Positions 36,979 to 46,304 of a DNA stretch of 64,000 nt are shown piece by piece. Positions within the stretch are counted from its first letter, which is position 1, and every line of letters begins with the position of its first letter. Below the pieces are notes generated by a model, which did not search any database, was not told where the DNA came from, and saw only the letters and a program-made list of their open reading frames with translations. The translations under genes and the position numbers were made by a program. Location of the stretch: assembly GCA_020974905.1 (NCBI GenBank), contig CP087563.1:6014001-6078000 (forward strand), in the 5' to 3' direction. This stretch comes from Planctomycetes bacterium syqfu. Its GTDB lineage: Bacteria > Planctomycetota > Phycisphaerae > Phycisphaerales > Phycisphaeraceae.

Positions 36979-37137
36979 TAGAGCGTTCCCAATCCATCTG
37001 TAACGTTTTGTCTTGCTGCATGGATCCTTGCCTTTGTCGATTTGCATCGACGATGCTCGCATCGTCTGCTTCAATCTCCTAGGCAATGATCCATTCGCTA
37101 GCGCCAAAGCCGCTACACTTGGATTGGGAACGCTCTA
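36979..37137. repeat. Perfect 18-bp inverted repeat pair
   Basis: TAGAGCGTTCCCAATCCA (36979-36996) and TGGATTGGGAACGCTCTA (37120-37137) are exact reverse complements 123 bases apart, between two convergent genes. No ORF lies between. The size and arrangement resemble the other paired elements in the window. Confidence 0.8.
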
Positions 37138-37151
37138 ACGGCCAAACCAAT

Positions 37152-37177
37152 CGCGGTCCAAGGATCGCGTTTTTTTT
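37152..37177 (+). terminator. Intrinsic terminator
   Basis: CGCGGTCC and GGATCGCG (37152-37169) form a short GC-rich stem followed by eight T. It is oriented for the GH71-like gene, although 197 bases past its stop. Confidence 0.7.
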
Positions 37178-37198
37178 GTCAAGGCTATCCAGTAAACA

Positions 37199-38110
37199 TC
37201 ATCTGGATGATGCTTTGCGATATTGGGTTGGCGTTTGTGTCATCGTGCGTTTGAAAAGTTTGCTGAAGGAAAAGGTGTCGGGGAAGCCTGTGAGGGATGC
37301 AATTTTGCCAATGGGCAAATCTGTGGTCTGCAACAGGTATTGGGCGCGGCTTATTCGTTCGTTGAGAACCAACTCTTCAAAGCTGCTGCCAAAGATTTCC
37401 TTGACCACGTGGCTGGTTCGCGAGACCGAGATGCCCAACTGCTTGGCCAGGTCTTTGAGTTTGGGTTTGGTGGCTGCGTGTTGCCTGATGAAATGCTTGA
37501 TCAGATTCCTGCGGTTTTCGTGACTGCTGCTGGGTAGCGTCAGGTCGGTCAGTGTTCCGACAATGCCCTTGGCCACCAGTGTCAAAGCGCGGCCAATTTG
37601 ATGAGCGTGACGTGGGTTGAGTTCATCGAGTTTGGCGTAGGCCCGCTCAATGCTCGGTGGGAGTGATTCAATCTGCTGGGGTTTGTCGGAACCGGGAATC
37701 CGCCAAATGCCTGCATACAAAACACCATACAAAATATCCGACTGTCTCAACGGGACGACGACTTCCGTCAACCCTTTCCAGCATTCATGGATGAAATAAT
37801 CCTTGGTACTGGATTGGGCTTCTTCCAGGACTTCAAAACGACAATGCCCCACACAGCGTTTGTAGCAAAAGCCGAGCTTGCAGACCTCATTTTTTTGATG
37901 CGTGATCCGCCGATGTGGTAATACGGAATGATCCCCGGGGTCGTGAAAGACACCATGATGATCGATGAGTGTGATACTGATGTTCATCTGTTTTTCCAGC
38001 GAACGCAGGCTTTTTTCGATGGTCTGAAAGGGATTCATGGGTATTGGGCCAGTCAGGGATGTGTTTTGCTTTTTAGCATAATAATACAAAAAATCAGCAA
38101 GTTGTTGCAT
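37199..38110 (-). CDS. AraC family regulator with PocR sensor domain
   Basis: A 303-residue regulator. The N-terminal part (about residues 25-175) is a PocR domain with its cysteine cluster (CKLGFCYKRCVGHC and HECWKGLTEVVVPL), thought to bind small hydrocarbon-derived ligands or a metal. The C-terminal AraC double helix-turn-helix is LKDLAKQLGISVSRTSHVV and IGKIASLTGFPDTFSFSKLF. The start at 38110 has weak GGAT; an internal ATG at 38038 (MNPFQTIEKSL) is an alternative. It is divergent from the pseudopilin gene at 38283 across 172 bases and may control it. Confidence 0.85.
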   Translation of the reverse strand: MQQLADFLYYYAKKQNTSLTGPIPMNPFQTIEKSLRSLEKQMNISITLIDHHGVFHDPGDHSVLPHRRITHQKNEVCKLGFCYKRCVGHCRFEVLEEAQSSTKDYFIHECWKGLTEVVVPLRQSDILYGVLYAGIWRIPGSDKPQQIESLPPSIERAYAKLDELNPRHAHQIGRALTLVAKGIVGTLTDLTLPSSSHENRRNLIKHFIRQHAATKPKLKDLAKQLGISVSRTSHVVKEIFGSSFEELVLNERISRAQYLLQTTDLPIGKIASLTGFPDTFSFSKLFKRTMTQTPTQYRKASSR

Positions 38111-38282
38111 GTTTATCCAGCATGCCCGGTCATAAAATGTGGTATCGAATCAAATGCAATCCGGGGTGACGCCCCGTTGATGATTCACAATTTGACGGCA
38201 TGCTTGTCAGGCATGGCGGTCATGATCTGATCGCTCAAATCAAAATCGCAGGTTCCGTTGAATCCTGCTTGAAAGGTATGGT

Positions 38283-39008
38283 ATGCACATTTCAAATCAC
38301 CGACGTGCTTTTACGCTCATCGAATTACTCGTGGTGATATCCATTATTGCGCTGTTGATCGGGATTCTTCTGCCGGCATTACAAAGTGCACGCGGGGCAG
38401 CCAGGACCACGCAATGCCTCAATGCCCAGCGACAGGTCGCTATCACCACCAACGTTTACCTTGGTGATTACAAGAACCAATTCCCTATCGCCAATGGTGA
38501 TGTCTACTGGCAGGATGCTCTGGCGGTACAGTATCGCATGGGACATCAAATCCTTTACTGCCCGGAGGATTACCTGCGCAAGGTCACCGACTGGGACACT
38601 GATACACGGTATATCAGCTATGCCTACAATGCCCTGGGACTCGGCGCTCAAGGCACAGGCACAACACACACCAACCCCTTCACCGGTGCATCAGTGACTT
38701 CAGGCAAAACCTTCAGCGCCCGCCTGGACCAAATCCACAAGCCCGGCAACACGCTGCTGGTCATGGACTCCTATCGCCCCGAATCAGCAACCAGTGCCGT
38801 GTTACGCAACAAGGGCTATTACATGGCGGTTCCAGCCAAACCGTTGTGGACCGACTTCTATCCGCGTGATCGACATAAGCAAACCGTCGTGGTCGCTTTT
38901 GTCGATGGTCATGCCAATCGGCAACTGCTTGAGGACATGGTTCAGGAAGACCGCCCAACTGAACCCATCGGCATCAACAAGTACTCCCTGTGGAGTCCAC
39001 TTTATTAA
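38283..39008 (+). CDS. Prepilin-type protein with H-X9-DG motif
   Basis: A 241-residue pseudopilin-like protein: [20 protein letters not shown] gives the cleavage site and hydrophobic helix, and [19 protein letters not shown] the H-X9-DG motif near the C-terminus. The middle is a mixed alpha/beta sensor-like region with no enzyme motif. GAAAGG precedes the ATG. It stands alone, ended by a strong terminator, and is divergent from the PocR-AraC regulator. Confidence 0.9.
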   Translation: MHISNHRRAFTLIELLVVISIIALLIGILLPALQSARGAARTTQCLNAQRQVAITTNVYLGDYKNQFPIANGDVYWQDALAVQYRMGHQILYCPEDYLRKVTDWDTDTRYISYAYNALGLGAQGTGTTHTNPFTGASVTSGKTFSARLDQIHKPGNTLLVMDSYRPESATSAVLRNKGYYMAVPAKPLWTDFYPRDRHKQTVVVAFVDGHANRQLLEDMVQEDRPTEPIGINKYSLWSPLY

Positions 39009-39050
39009 ATTTGAATCGCAACAACATGCACATCCGAGGATGCATCCATC

Positions 39051-39083
39051 AAAAAACCGCGATCGTTTGACCGCGGTTTTTTT
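39051..39083 (+). terminator. Intrinsic terminator
   Basis: AAAAAACCGCG and CGCGGTTTTTT flank a short loop, 43 bases past the pseudopilin stop. The A-run and T-run make it usable from both strands. Confidence 0.9.
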
Positions 39084-39119
39084 GTGTCTTTAATTATCGT
39101 CGAAAGCTTCCAATTGCCC

Positions 39120-39157
39120 GGGGTGAATTCCGGGGGCTTCCGGGGGGCTCCGGGGGG
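39120..39157 (+). other. G-quadruplex-prone tract abutting the gpmI stop codon
   Basis: Four G-runs of 4, 5, 6 and 6 bases (39120-39123, 39132-39136, 39142-39147, 39152-39157) are separated by loops of 8, 5 and 4 bases, ending at the base before the gpmI stop (on the opposite strand). The unit TCCGGGGG(G) repeats three times. The G-rich strand is the template for gpmI; its mRNA would carry the C-runs. Confidence 0.75.
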
Positions 39158-40810
39158 TTAGACGCAGCTGGCAGCGATCAGGCTCTTGCCGGTCATTTCG
39201 TTGGGGACTTCCAGGCCCATCATGTCCAAAGCGGTGGGCATGACGTCAGCCAAACGACCGTTGTCACGCAGGGCGTCGGACATCTTATCGGGATTGCCGG
39301 TAGCCACGTTCTTGAGTGCTTCATCGACGAGGATGCATTCGACCTTGTACGTGGTGTGAGCCGTGTGCGGGCTGTTGGTTTCGGGGTTCCAGGTTTGCTC
39401 CGCGTTGCCGTGGTCAGCGGTGACGATGAGCTTACCACCACGAGCCAAAGTCGCGCGGGCGATCTTGCCGACACATTCGTCGACGGTTTGGACGGCTTTG
39501 ACGACCGCATCAAGCTTGCCGGTGTGACCGACCATGTCGCCGTTAGCAAAGTTCACCAGGATGAAGTTTTCACAGTCATCTGCTGCAAGACGATCGAGAA
39601 TGATGTCGCAGATTTCATACGCGCTCATCTCGGGTTTGAGGTCATAGGTTGCAACCTGCGGTGACTGAGCCATGCCGCGACTTTCACCGGGGAACGGCTC
39701 TTCGCGGTAGTCATTGAAGAAGAAAGTCACGTGCGGGAACTTCTCGGTTTCAGCACTGCGGAACTGGGTCAGACCCTGATCACTGATGTATTGTCCGCCG
39801 ATGTTAGCCATTTTGGGGGGCTTGGGGAACGCGACTTGAACCATGTCACCGAAGCTCGCGTCATACGCCGTCATGGTGACGTAGGCCAGATCGAGTTTAT
39901 CGCCACGGTCAAAGCCTTTTTCGCCGGAGTCCGGTGAAGCGGGGACCTGGCCGTAGAACTCATCCATGCGGAAAGCACGGGTTAGTTCACGCGGGCGGTC
40001 ACCACGGAAGTTCACAAAGATCACGCTGTCACCATCGCTGATGCGGGTTGAAGCGGGATCGCTACCCACCGTGCAGGGCATGACGAATTCATCGCCGGTC
40101 TGCGAGTCGTTGGTGGGGTTGTCGTAGTAGTGTTGCATCGCGGTCGGTGCATCGGGATAGTTGGGCACATCGGTCTTGCGGCCGGTCATCAGGTCATACG
40201 CCATGCGGACACGTTCCCAGCGGTTGTCGCGGTCCATGGCGTAGTAGCGACCGATGATCGAACCCACCTGGCCGACACCGATTTCCTTGCACTTGGCTTC
40301 GACATCGGTGAGGAAACCCTTGCCGGTGAACGGGCCGGTATCGCGACCGTCGGTAAAGGCATGGATGACGACCTTGTCGCCGCCTTGCTTCTTGCAGAGT
40401 TCCAGGCAGCCGTAAAGGTGTTCGAGCAGGGCGTGCACACCGGCGTTGGAAGTCAGCGCCAGCAGGTGAACGGTCTTGCCGTTGTCCTTGGCACGGTTGA
40501 CGGCATTAAGCAGCACTTGGTTTTCGAAGAACTTGCCTTCACGGATGGCGATGGAGATCGCCACCGAGTCCTGGTACACCACGCGGCCGGCGCCGATGTT
40601 CTGGTGACCGACTTCACTGTTACCCATCGTGCCGTCGGGCAGACCCACGTCTTCGCCGGAGGTGTCGATCAGCGTCCAGGGGTAATCACAAAGCAGCTTG
40701 TCGCAGACCGGCGTCTTGGCGATCTTCACAGCGTTGTAGGCATCATGCTCAGGGTTGGGATTGCGTCCCCAACCGTCACGTACGATCAGAACCACGGGTT
40801 TGGTGCTCAT
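39158..40810 (-). CDS. gpmI: 2,3-bisphosphoglycerate-independent phosphoglycerate mutase
   Basis: A 550-residue cytoplasmic glycolytic enzyme that interconverts 3- and 2-phosphoglycerate using a phosphoserine intermediate and Mn2+. LIVRDGWGRNP opens the phosphatase domain; the catalytic serine is in GNSEVGHQNIGAGR; metal ligands recur in VNFANGDMVGHTG and VTADHGNAEQ. Length is slightly above the usual 510-520. The start at 40810 (MSTKPVVLI) is preceded by GGAG at nine bases, better than 40825. A G-quadruplex-prone tract follows the stop directly. A CGCAGAG repeat lies upstream. Confidence 0.95.
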   Translation of the reverse strand: MSTKPVVLIVRDGWGRNPNPEHDAYNAVKIAKTPVCDKLLCDYPWTLIDTSGEDVGLPDGTMGNSEVGHQNIGAGRVVYQDSVAISIAIREGKFFENQVLLNAVNRAKDNGKTVHLLALTSNAGVHALLEHLYGCLELCKKQGGDKVVIHAFTDGRDTGPFTGKGFLTDVEAKCKEIGVGQVGSIIGRYYAMDRDNRWERVRMAYDLMTGRKTDVPNYPDAPTAMQHYYDNPTNDSQTGDEFVMPCTVGSDPASTRISDGDSVIFVNFRGDRPRELTRAFRMDEFYGQVPASPDSGEKGFDRGDKLDLAYVTMTAYDASFGDMVQVAFPKPPKMANIGGQYISDQGLTQFRSAETEKFPHVTFFFNDYREEPFPGESRGMAQSPQVATYDLKPEMSAYEICDIILDRLAADDCENFILVNFANGDMVGHTGKLDAVVKAVQTVDECVGKIARATLARGGKLIVTADHGNAEQTWNPETNSPHTAHTTYKVECILVDEALKNVATGNPDKMSDALRDNGRLADVMPTALDMMGLEVPNEMTGKSLIAASCV

Positions 40811-40916
40811 GGGAAAAAACTCCATTGCTTGTTATGTCTAAGGTGTGCGGGAAAACACAAGACTACCATTGTAGCGTCATCAGCCAATTTTGCCTCTTTA
40901 GCCCTTGCAAGACAGT

Positions 40917-41033
40917 TTTTACGCAGAGGCGCAGAGAGCGCAGAGTTTCGCAGAGAAGAATAATTCGTTATTGATAAGTGATACAGTTTGTGTTGAAAAC
41001 TGGTTTTCTACCCGTCTTATCTCTGCGGTGAAA
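40917..41033. repeat. CGCAGAG-family repeat, partial pair
   Basis: TTTTACGCAGAGGCGCAGAG... (40917-40945, with a further GCAGAG unit after it) is answered by only a short right arm, TTATCTCTGCGG, at 41018-41029. It is related to the fuller pair at 20408-20500. No gene lies in this 300-bp region. Confidence 0.7.
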
Positions 41034-41114
41034 AAATAAAAAACCATGAAACGTTCGGCACACGTCTCCGTCTGACTGATGGAAGAGTTCAGGGGAAATG
41101 GGTATAACATCCGT

Positions 41115-41456
41115 ATGAGGCCAATGATCTGTGAAAAATGTGGTTACGATCTTCGGGGACTGCCTGATCGCGGGGGGTGTCCGGAGTGTGGTAACACGTA
41201 TGACAAAGACAATTTCGCAGGCATTGCCAAGCCGGACAACATTTATCGCAAGTCTGAAACCATCGCCTTCTGGCTCAAGATCATGGCTTTGGTCTTCGGC
41301 GGGATCGTGATCATGGGCTGCTCGGGCGTGCTGTCGTTTTTTGCCAAGACCCCCGAAAAACCGCTGATCACCGGTGGCGTGATTTGCGGGATGATGATCC
41401 TCATCGCCATCGCCATGATCCTGCTCAAACACCTTGAGGAAAAAGAGCAGGATTGA
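41115..41456 (+). CDS. Small membrane protein with N-terminal zinc ribbon
   Basis: A 113-residue protein of unknown function. The N-terminal CEKCGYDLRGLPDRGGCPECG is a four-cysteine zinc ribbon with the YDLRG core typical of planctomycetes. Two hydrophobic helices follow (WLKIMALVFGGIVIMGCSGV and GGVICGMMILIAIAMILL) and a short charged tail. The start at 41115 is chosen because the ribbon begins at once; 41079 and 41124 are alternatives with equally poor ribosome sites. Domain order is the reverse of the similar protein at 14933. Confidence 0.75.
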   Translation: MRPMICEKCGYDLRGLPDRGGCPECGNTYDKDNFAGIAKPDNIYRKSETIAFWLKIMALVFGGIVIMGCSGVLSFFAKTPEKPLITGGVICGMMILIAIAMILLKHLEEKEQD

Positions 41457-41482
41457 GACTTGGGACATGCATGTCGTGCGAA

Positions 41483-41558
41483 GCGCATCGCAAGCGATGC
41501 GGCTAAATGAAAACACGGTTTGATTCGTGACGATTTAGCCGCCTTGCTCGCAAGGCGC
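41483..41558. repeat. TTTAGCCGC-family paired hairpins
   Basis: Left unit GCGCATCGC-AA-GCGATGCGGCTAAAT (41483-41508) and right unit ATTTAGCCGCCTTGC-TC-GCAAGGCGC (41533-41558). The outer CGGCTAAAT/ATTTAGCCG arms pair, and each unit is also a hairpin in itself. The family is shared with the inner repeat at 18268-18346, with different stem sequences. Confidence 0.8.
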
Positions 41559-41612
41559 TTGTACCACACACAATAGAGCGCTACAAAAAAATACTTGGCG
41601 TCATTCATTTTG

Positions 41613-41694
41613 TCATTCCCGCGCAGGCGGGAATCAAGTGGCATGCAGTTGACGCTTGCAGGTCCCACTGGACTCCCGCCTGCGCGGGAGTGAC
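41613..41694. repeat. Inverted repeat of the CCCGC/CCAGTGG family
   Basis: GTCATTCCCGCGCAGGCGGGAATC...GTGG (41613-41641) and CCCACTGGACTCCCGCCTGCGCGGGAGTGAC (41664-41694) are near-exact reverse complements; each arm also contains a CCCGC...GCGGG hairpin. It lies past the subtilase gene's stop. A degraded copy is at 30564-30653. Confidence 0.85.
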
Positions 41695-41778
41695 GAAAGC
41701 TGAAAGTTCATTTTTTACAGCAATCAGCTGGCGACGTCACTGCCTGATACCGATTCCGTCATCACCAACATTCAGCAA

Positions 41779-44700
41779 TCAGGCAAACACTTCATACGGG
41801 TTGGCCGTCAACGCGATGTAAGACTCGATCTGCTTGGCAGTCAACGTGGGGTTGGCAGCCTTGAGTAGCGCCGCCACGCCGGTGACCAGTGGGGTGGCAA
41901 AGCTCGAAGCACTCAGTGATGCAAAGCTGCCGCCGAGTCCCGTGGTGTAAATGTTCGTACCGGGTACAACCACGAAGTCCTTGGTTGCAGAGCCTGCCCG
42001 ATTGGACCAACTCGTCAGCGAACCCGATGCATTGATTGCGCCGACTGCGATGCCAGTGCTCGTTGCATACTGAGCTGGATACGCTGGTTCAGATGTGCCA
42101 TCGTTCCCTGCAGCCATCACCACGACCACACCGCGATCCTGAGCATACTTTAATGCATTCTGCAGGTACGGGTGTCCGCCGTTAAAGGTCAGACTCAGGT
42201 TGATCACATCCGCGCCGTTGTTCACTGCGTAGTAAATTCCGTCAAGCACGGAGTAGAAGTCGCCACCACCATAACCATCGAGCACGCGGACAACCATAAT
42301 CTGAGCATCGTAGGCAACACCAATCGCACCCGTGCCGTTGTTCTCTGCTGCGACGACGCCTGCCACATGTGTGCCGTGACCGTTGGTGTCGGTGACGTTG
42401 CTATTGTCATTGACGAAGTTGTAACCGTACACGTCATCGACATAACCATTGCCGTCGTTGTCGATCCCGTCGCCTGCGATTTCGCCGGAGTTAATCCAGA
42501 TGTTGTCGTTCAGATCTGTATGGGTGATGTCCACGCCGGTGTCGATGATGGCAACGACGACACCTTCGCCGGTGACGCCTGCTGACCAGGCATCGGGGAC
42601 GTTGAGCGTGTTCAGCGCGGATTGATTCCCGCCACCGTAATAGGGTTGGGCGGTCAACTCACCGACACCCAAGGCATCGGCAACCGCGGCATTGGCGTCG
42701 ACCAATCCATAACCATATTGACTGTTGTAGGTCGACGTGAAGTCTGATGGGATGTCATCGTAAAGCGTCACGTTCGCGTAATACACATCGGCGTTGGCGC
42801 CGGGGATGTCATGATCGTTGGCAAAGACGATATTGGCAGAATACCCCTGGAAATACTGGCCGACGGGGATGACATAATGCGTCCAGCCGTCCGCGGTGGT
42901 GTAGGTTGCAAAGTCTTCAATGCCGTACTGCTGAGTGCCGAAGACCTGGAAGAACCAATCCGCATCCCCGGCTTCAAGGGAGGTGTCATTGGTGTCAAAA
43001 CCGACGCCTGCGATTTCGCCTTCGATCTTGCCGAAGAAATCAAACTCAAGCACGGTGTACTGGTTGACGTTGTGAGGCAGGGCGACCTTCTGCCATGTAT
43101 TTCCCAGCAGATGCAGTGTCGAACCGTCATACTCGGACGTGGCAACACCATTGCCTTGCTGCTTCGAATCGTATGCGGTGAGATCCGCCGTTGAGAAGTC
43201 AATGGTGTCGACTGCTGCATCCACGGTGGGTGGGTCGGTGACTTGGATGGGGTTGGCATCATACAGTGCGACGTTGGCAAAGTAGCTTTCGCTGACAGGG
43301 ATCGTCACGTCGTTATCCATACCGAATGTCAGGTACGTCACCAAGCCGGTGAAGTACGTGCCGACGGGGATGGCATAATGCACCCAACCGTCATCGCCTT
43401 CTGCGTAGTTATAGTCATCGACGATGTATTGGCCCCAGCTTTGTGTGCCGAAGACCTGGAAGAACATCTCGCTTGAGATCAGATTGTCCGTGTCAAAACC
43501 AATGCCGTGAACTTCACCTTCCGCGGCGGAACGGAAGTCAAATTCGAGCATGGTCGATTCGGTGATGCTGTAACCCAGTTCGATTTTCTTCCAACCATTG
43601 CCAGCGATGTAAAGCGTTTGGCCGTTGTCCATGACCCATTTGACGGAGGTGATGTCCTGGGCCGGATCGTAGGACGTGATGTTCACCGCATCAAAATCGA
43701 TGGTGGTCAGACCCGTCGGGGCAGCCGGGGCGTCGATGGCAACACCGGGTGTGCCTTCGTTGCCACCCCCGCCGGCGTTGGGATTCACATCATAAAGCTG
43801 GATGTTGGCAAAGTAGCTGTTGCCGGTCGGCGTGGCGACGTCATGGTCCATGCCCAGCACCATGTACTGTGTTTGACCGGAGAAGAATCCGCCGATGGCA
43901 ATGGTGACATGCGTCCAGCCGTCTGCGGTGGTGTAGCTGTGATAGTCCTGGATGCCGAAGGTTTGCGTGCCGAAGACCTGGAAGAAGTTTTCGCTGCTCA
44001 GGTAACTGTCATTGTCAAAGCCGATGCCGTGGACTTCACCTTCCGAGTCGGAATAGAAGTCAAACTCCAGCAGGGTGTAGGCGGTGACGTTGTAGTTGAT
44101 ATTGAGTTGTTTCCAGGTGTTGCCTTCAAGAGCGATGACCTGCCCATCTTCCATGACGGTGGCTGTGCCGTTGATGTCCTGCTGCAAGGCGTCATAGCCT
44201 GCAAGGGTGACGGTGTTGAAATCGATGATGGGATAGTCGGTCGGTTCGGTCGGGACGGTGGGCAGGGTCGTGCCTGTGTCGCCTCCGGTGTCTCCTCCGG
44301 TATCGCCACCCGTGTCGCCGCCGGTATCACCGCTACCGGGTTGTATGATCTGGAGATTGCTGAAGTAGCTGATGGCTGTTGGATTGTTGACATCGTGATC
44401 ATTGCCGAAGACAAGGTATTGGTAATTGCCTTCGGGGATTTCGTCGAGTGTGATGGTGTAGTGTTTCCAACCGTCACCGATCGCGTAGTTGTCATACGTG
44501 TCGATGCCCCAATTCTGCGTGCCAAGCAGTTCGTAGATCAATTCGGCGCTGGAGGTTTGGTCGTTGTCAAAACCCAGGCCATGCACTTCGCCTTGCGAAT
44601 TGGAATAGAAGTCAAACGCGATGACGGTGTCAGCCGTCACATCGGTGGGGAGGGTGATGTAACGCCAGACATTGCCGGTGAGTTTGAGCGTGTTGCCTGA

Positions 44701-46008
44701 GTCCAGAACGGTGGATGTGCCGGCATTGACCTGCTTGATGGGATCGAACGCGGAGATGGTGTAGTTGTTGAAGTTGATGTCGGTGGTGGTGGTGTCACTC
44801 CCGGTATCTCCGCCTGTATCTCCGCCGGTGTCGCCACCCGTATCACCCGTTGACGGTTCATAGAGTTGGACATTGCTGAAGGCTGCTGCAGCAGTGGGGT
44901 TGTTCACATCGTGATCATTGCCGAAGACCATGTACTGGATGTAGCCGGTGAAGTATTGGCCGACATGGATGGTGTAATGCTTGGTGCCTTGGGTGGTGGT
45001 GTAGTTGTCGAAGTCCTGAATGCCCCAGTTTTGCGTGCCGAAGACTTTGAAGAACTTGTCGCCACTGAGTCCCAGGTCGTTGTCAAAGCCGATGCCCTGC
45101 ACTTCGCCTTCAGCGGTTGAGGTGAAGTCGAATTCGAGGATGGTGTCCGCGGTGACGTTGTGATTGATGAGCACCTGTTTCCAGGTATTGCCGGAGACCG
45201 AGAGTTGGGCGCCACTGTTGGTGACCGCATAGCTTTGAGTGATGTCCTGGTTGGGGTCGTAGCTGTTGACGGTGTAGTCGTTGAAGTTGATCGAACCGTC
45301 GTCCGTATCATTGCCGGAGTCTCCACCGGTATCACCGCCGGTGTCAGTCGTGTCTTCATAGATGGTGACGTTGGCAAAATAGTTGTTGCCGTTCGCGCCA
45401 TAGACATCGTGGTCCATGCCGAAGGTCAGGTAGTTGAATTGACCGGTGAAGAAATCGCCGACGTTGATGGTGTAGTGTTTCCAGTTGCTGCCGCTGGCGT
45501 CGTATTGGTCGACGCTGGAGATGCCCCAGTCATTTTGTGTGCCGTAGAGTTGGAAGAAGGTTTCAGGGCTGAGAGTGTCGTCGGTGTCGAAGCCGATGCC
45601 GTGGATTTCGCCTTGTTGGGTGGACTTGAAGTCGAATTCAATGACGGTGTTGGCGGTAATGTTGTAATTGAACGCGGTTTTTTTCCAATTGTTACCAAAT
45701 TGGTACAACGTTTGGCCTAAATCCTGCGATTGGGTGTCGCCCGAGACATCTTGATGCGATCCGTTGTAGGAAGTGATGCTTGTCGAATCGAAGTCGACGA
45801 CGATGGCATTGGCAGCGAGTGTGGATTCGGGTGTGACGCTGCTCAGGAGTTGACGGTTCTCCAGGCCATCGACCCACATGTTGCGTCGTGCCGCCAGGTA
45901 GCTGGTTTGCTGCCGGTGTCTGCGTGCCTTGGCGACGGACTTACAGATACGCCGCAATTTGGGCGACACGCGTGTGCGCCAATGATGCCAAAAAAGGTTC
46001 CAGTTCAA
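41779..46008 (-). CDS. Giant secreted subtilase (S8) with six N-terminal beta-repeat modules
   Basis: A 1409-residue extracellular protein. A basic N-terminus carries VDGLENRQLLSSV, a planctomycete surface-protein motif. Six repeats of about 150 residues follow; each has G-N-x-W-K, LEFDF...GEVHGIGFD, a FGTQ-WGI segment, GW-H-Y and FG-DHDV. Linkers are DTGGDTGG-type. The C-terminal peptidase S8 domain has Asp in VAIIDTGVDITHTDLN, His in DTNGHGTHVAG and Ser1369 in SASSFATPLVTG, where GTSMA is the norm. The modules probably bind a polymer or surface; I recall similar modules on marine polysaccharide-degrading enzymes but could not check. The DTGGDT linkers are encoded by tandem DNA at about 44280-44340. 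Confidence 0.88.
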   Translation of the reverse strand: MNWNLFWHHWRTRVSPKLRRICKSVAKARRHRQQTSYLAARRNMWVDGLENRQLLSSVTPESTLAANAIVVDFDSTSITSYNGSHQDVSGDTQSQDLGQTLYQFGNNWKKTAFNYNITANTVIEFDFKSTQQGEIHGIGFDTDDTLSPETFFQLYGTQNDWGISSVDQYDASGSNWKHYTINVGDFFTGQFNYLTFGMDHDVYGANGNNYFANVTIYEDTTDTGGDTGGDSGNDTDDGSINFNDYTVNSYDPNQDITQSYAVTNSGAQLSVSGNTWKQVLINHNVTADTILEFDFTSTAEGEVQGIGFDNDLGLSGDKFFKVFGTQNWGIQDFDNYTTTQGTKHYTIHVGQYFTGYIQYMVFGNDHDVNNPTAAAAFSNVQLYEPSTGDTGGDTGGDTGGDTGSDTTTTDINFNNYTISAFDPIKQVNAGTSTVLDSGNTLKLTGNVWRYITLPTDVTADTVIAFDFYSNSQGEVHGLGFDNDQTSSAELIYELLGTQNWGIDTYDNYAIGDGWKHYTITLDEIPEGNYQYLVFGNDHDVNNPTAISYFSNLQIIQPGSGDTGGDTGGDTGGDTGGDTGTTLPTVPTEPTDYPIIDFNTVTLAGYDALQQDINGTATVMEDGQVIALEGNTWKQLNINYNVTAYTLLEFDFYSDSEGEVHGIGFDNDSYLSSENFFQVFGTQTFGIQDYHSYTTADGWTHVTIAIGGFFSGQTQYMVLGMDHDVATPTGNSYFANIQLYDVNPNAGGGGNEGTPGVAIDAPAAPTGLTTIDFDAVNITSYDPAQDITSVKWVMDNGQTLYIAGNGWKKIELGYSITESTMLEFDFRSAAEGEVHGIGFDTDNLISSEMFFQVFGTQSWGQYIVDDYNYAEGDDGWVHYAIPVGTYFTGLVTYLTFGMDNDVTIPVSESYFANVALYDANPIQVTDPPTVDAAVDTIDFSTADLTAYDSKQQGNGVATSEYDGSTLHLLGNTWQKVALPHNVNQYTVLEFDFFGKIEGEIAGVGFDTNDTSLEAGDADWFFQVFGTQQYGIEDFATYTTADGWTHYVIPVGQYFQGYSANIVFANDHDIPGANADVYYANVTLYDDIPSDFTSTYNSQYGYGLVDANAAVADALGVGELTAQPYYGGGNQSALNTLNVPDAWSAGVTGEGVVVAIIDTGVDITHTDLNDNIWINSGEIAGDGIDNDGNGYVDDVYGYNFVNDNSNVTDTNGHGTHVAGVVAAENNGTGAIGVAYDAQIMVVRVLDGYGGGDFYSVLDGIYYAVNNGADVINLSLTFNGGHPYLQNALKYAQDRGVVVVMAAGNDGTSEPAYPAQYATSTGIAVGAINASGSLTSWSNRAGSATKDFVVVPGTNIYTTGLGGSFASLSASSFATPLVTGVAALLKAANPTLTAKQIESYIALTANPYEVFA

Positions 46009-46304
46009 GCGTCTTCCTCCGATCCCCTCGATCAGAAGCCTTTCGTCCCCTCAGACGGTTAGCTTCGCGTCAGCCGTAGTGCATGCTGATAACAGGATGC
46101 AATCCTACTGAGTATGTCTGCTCCGATCAGGTCAAACAAGAGCAAACTGCCCTAAACAGAGGAGTTACAGTGATCAAAGGTGGGGTTGTAACGATTAACT
46201 GGATGCAATAAACGGTTTGGCTCAGACGTTATGCCAAATGTGTCGACCTCGGTCCGAAATGAAACCGACATTTGGATGTGTGAGCAAATGTTGAAAAGAC
46301 ACAT
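46009..46304. other. Intergenic leader region of the subtilase gene
   Basis: About 300 bases with no gene. A hairpin CCAAATGT...ACATTTGG (near 46232-46275) is the only clear structure; its strand and role are unclear. The region should hold the minus-strand promoter of the subtilase. Confidence 0.4.

Noticed and set aside
44270-44345. Short tandem DNA repeats considered as a CRISPR or VNTR locus
   Set aside because: They encode the DTGGDTGG linkers of the subtilase in frame; there are no spacers. No CRISPR array was found in the window.
43507-44700. A 397-codon plus-strand ORF, and further plus-strand ORFs at 42172 and 45160
   Set aside because: Antisense to the subtilase repeats; the similar look of these ORFs reflects the repeated coding sequence.
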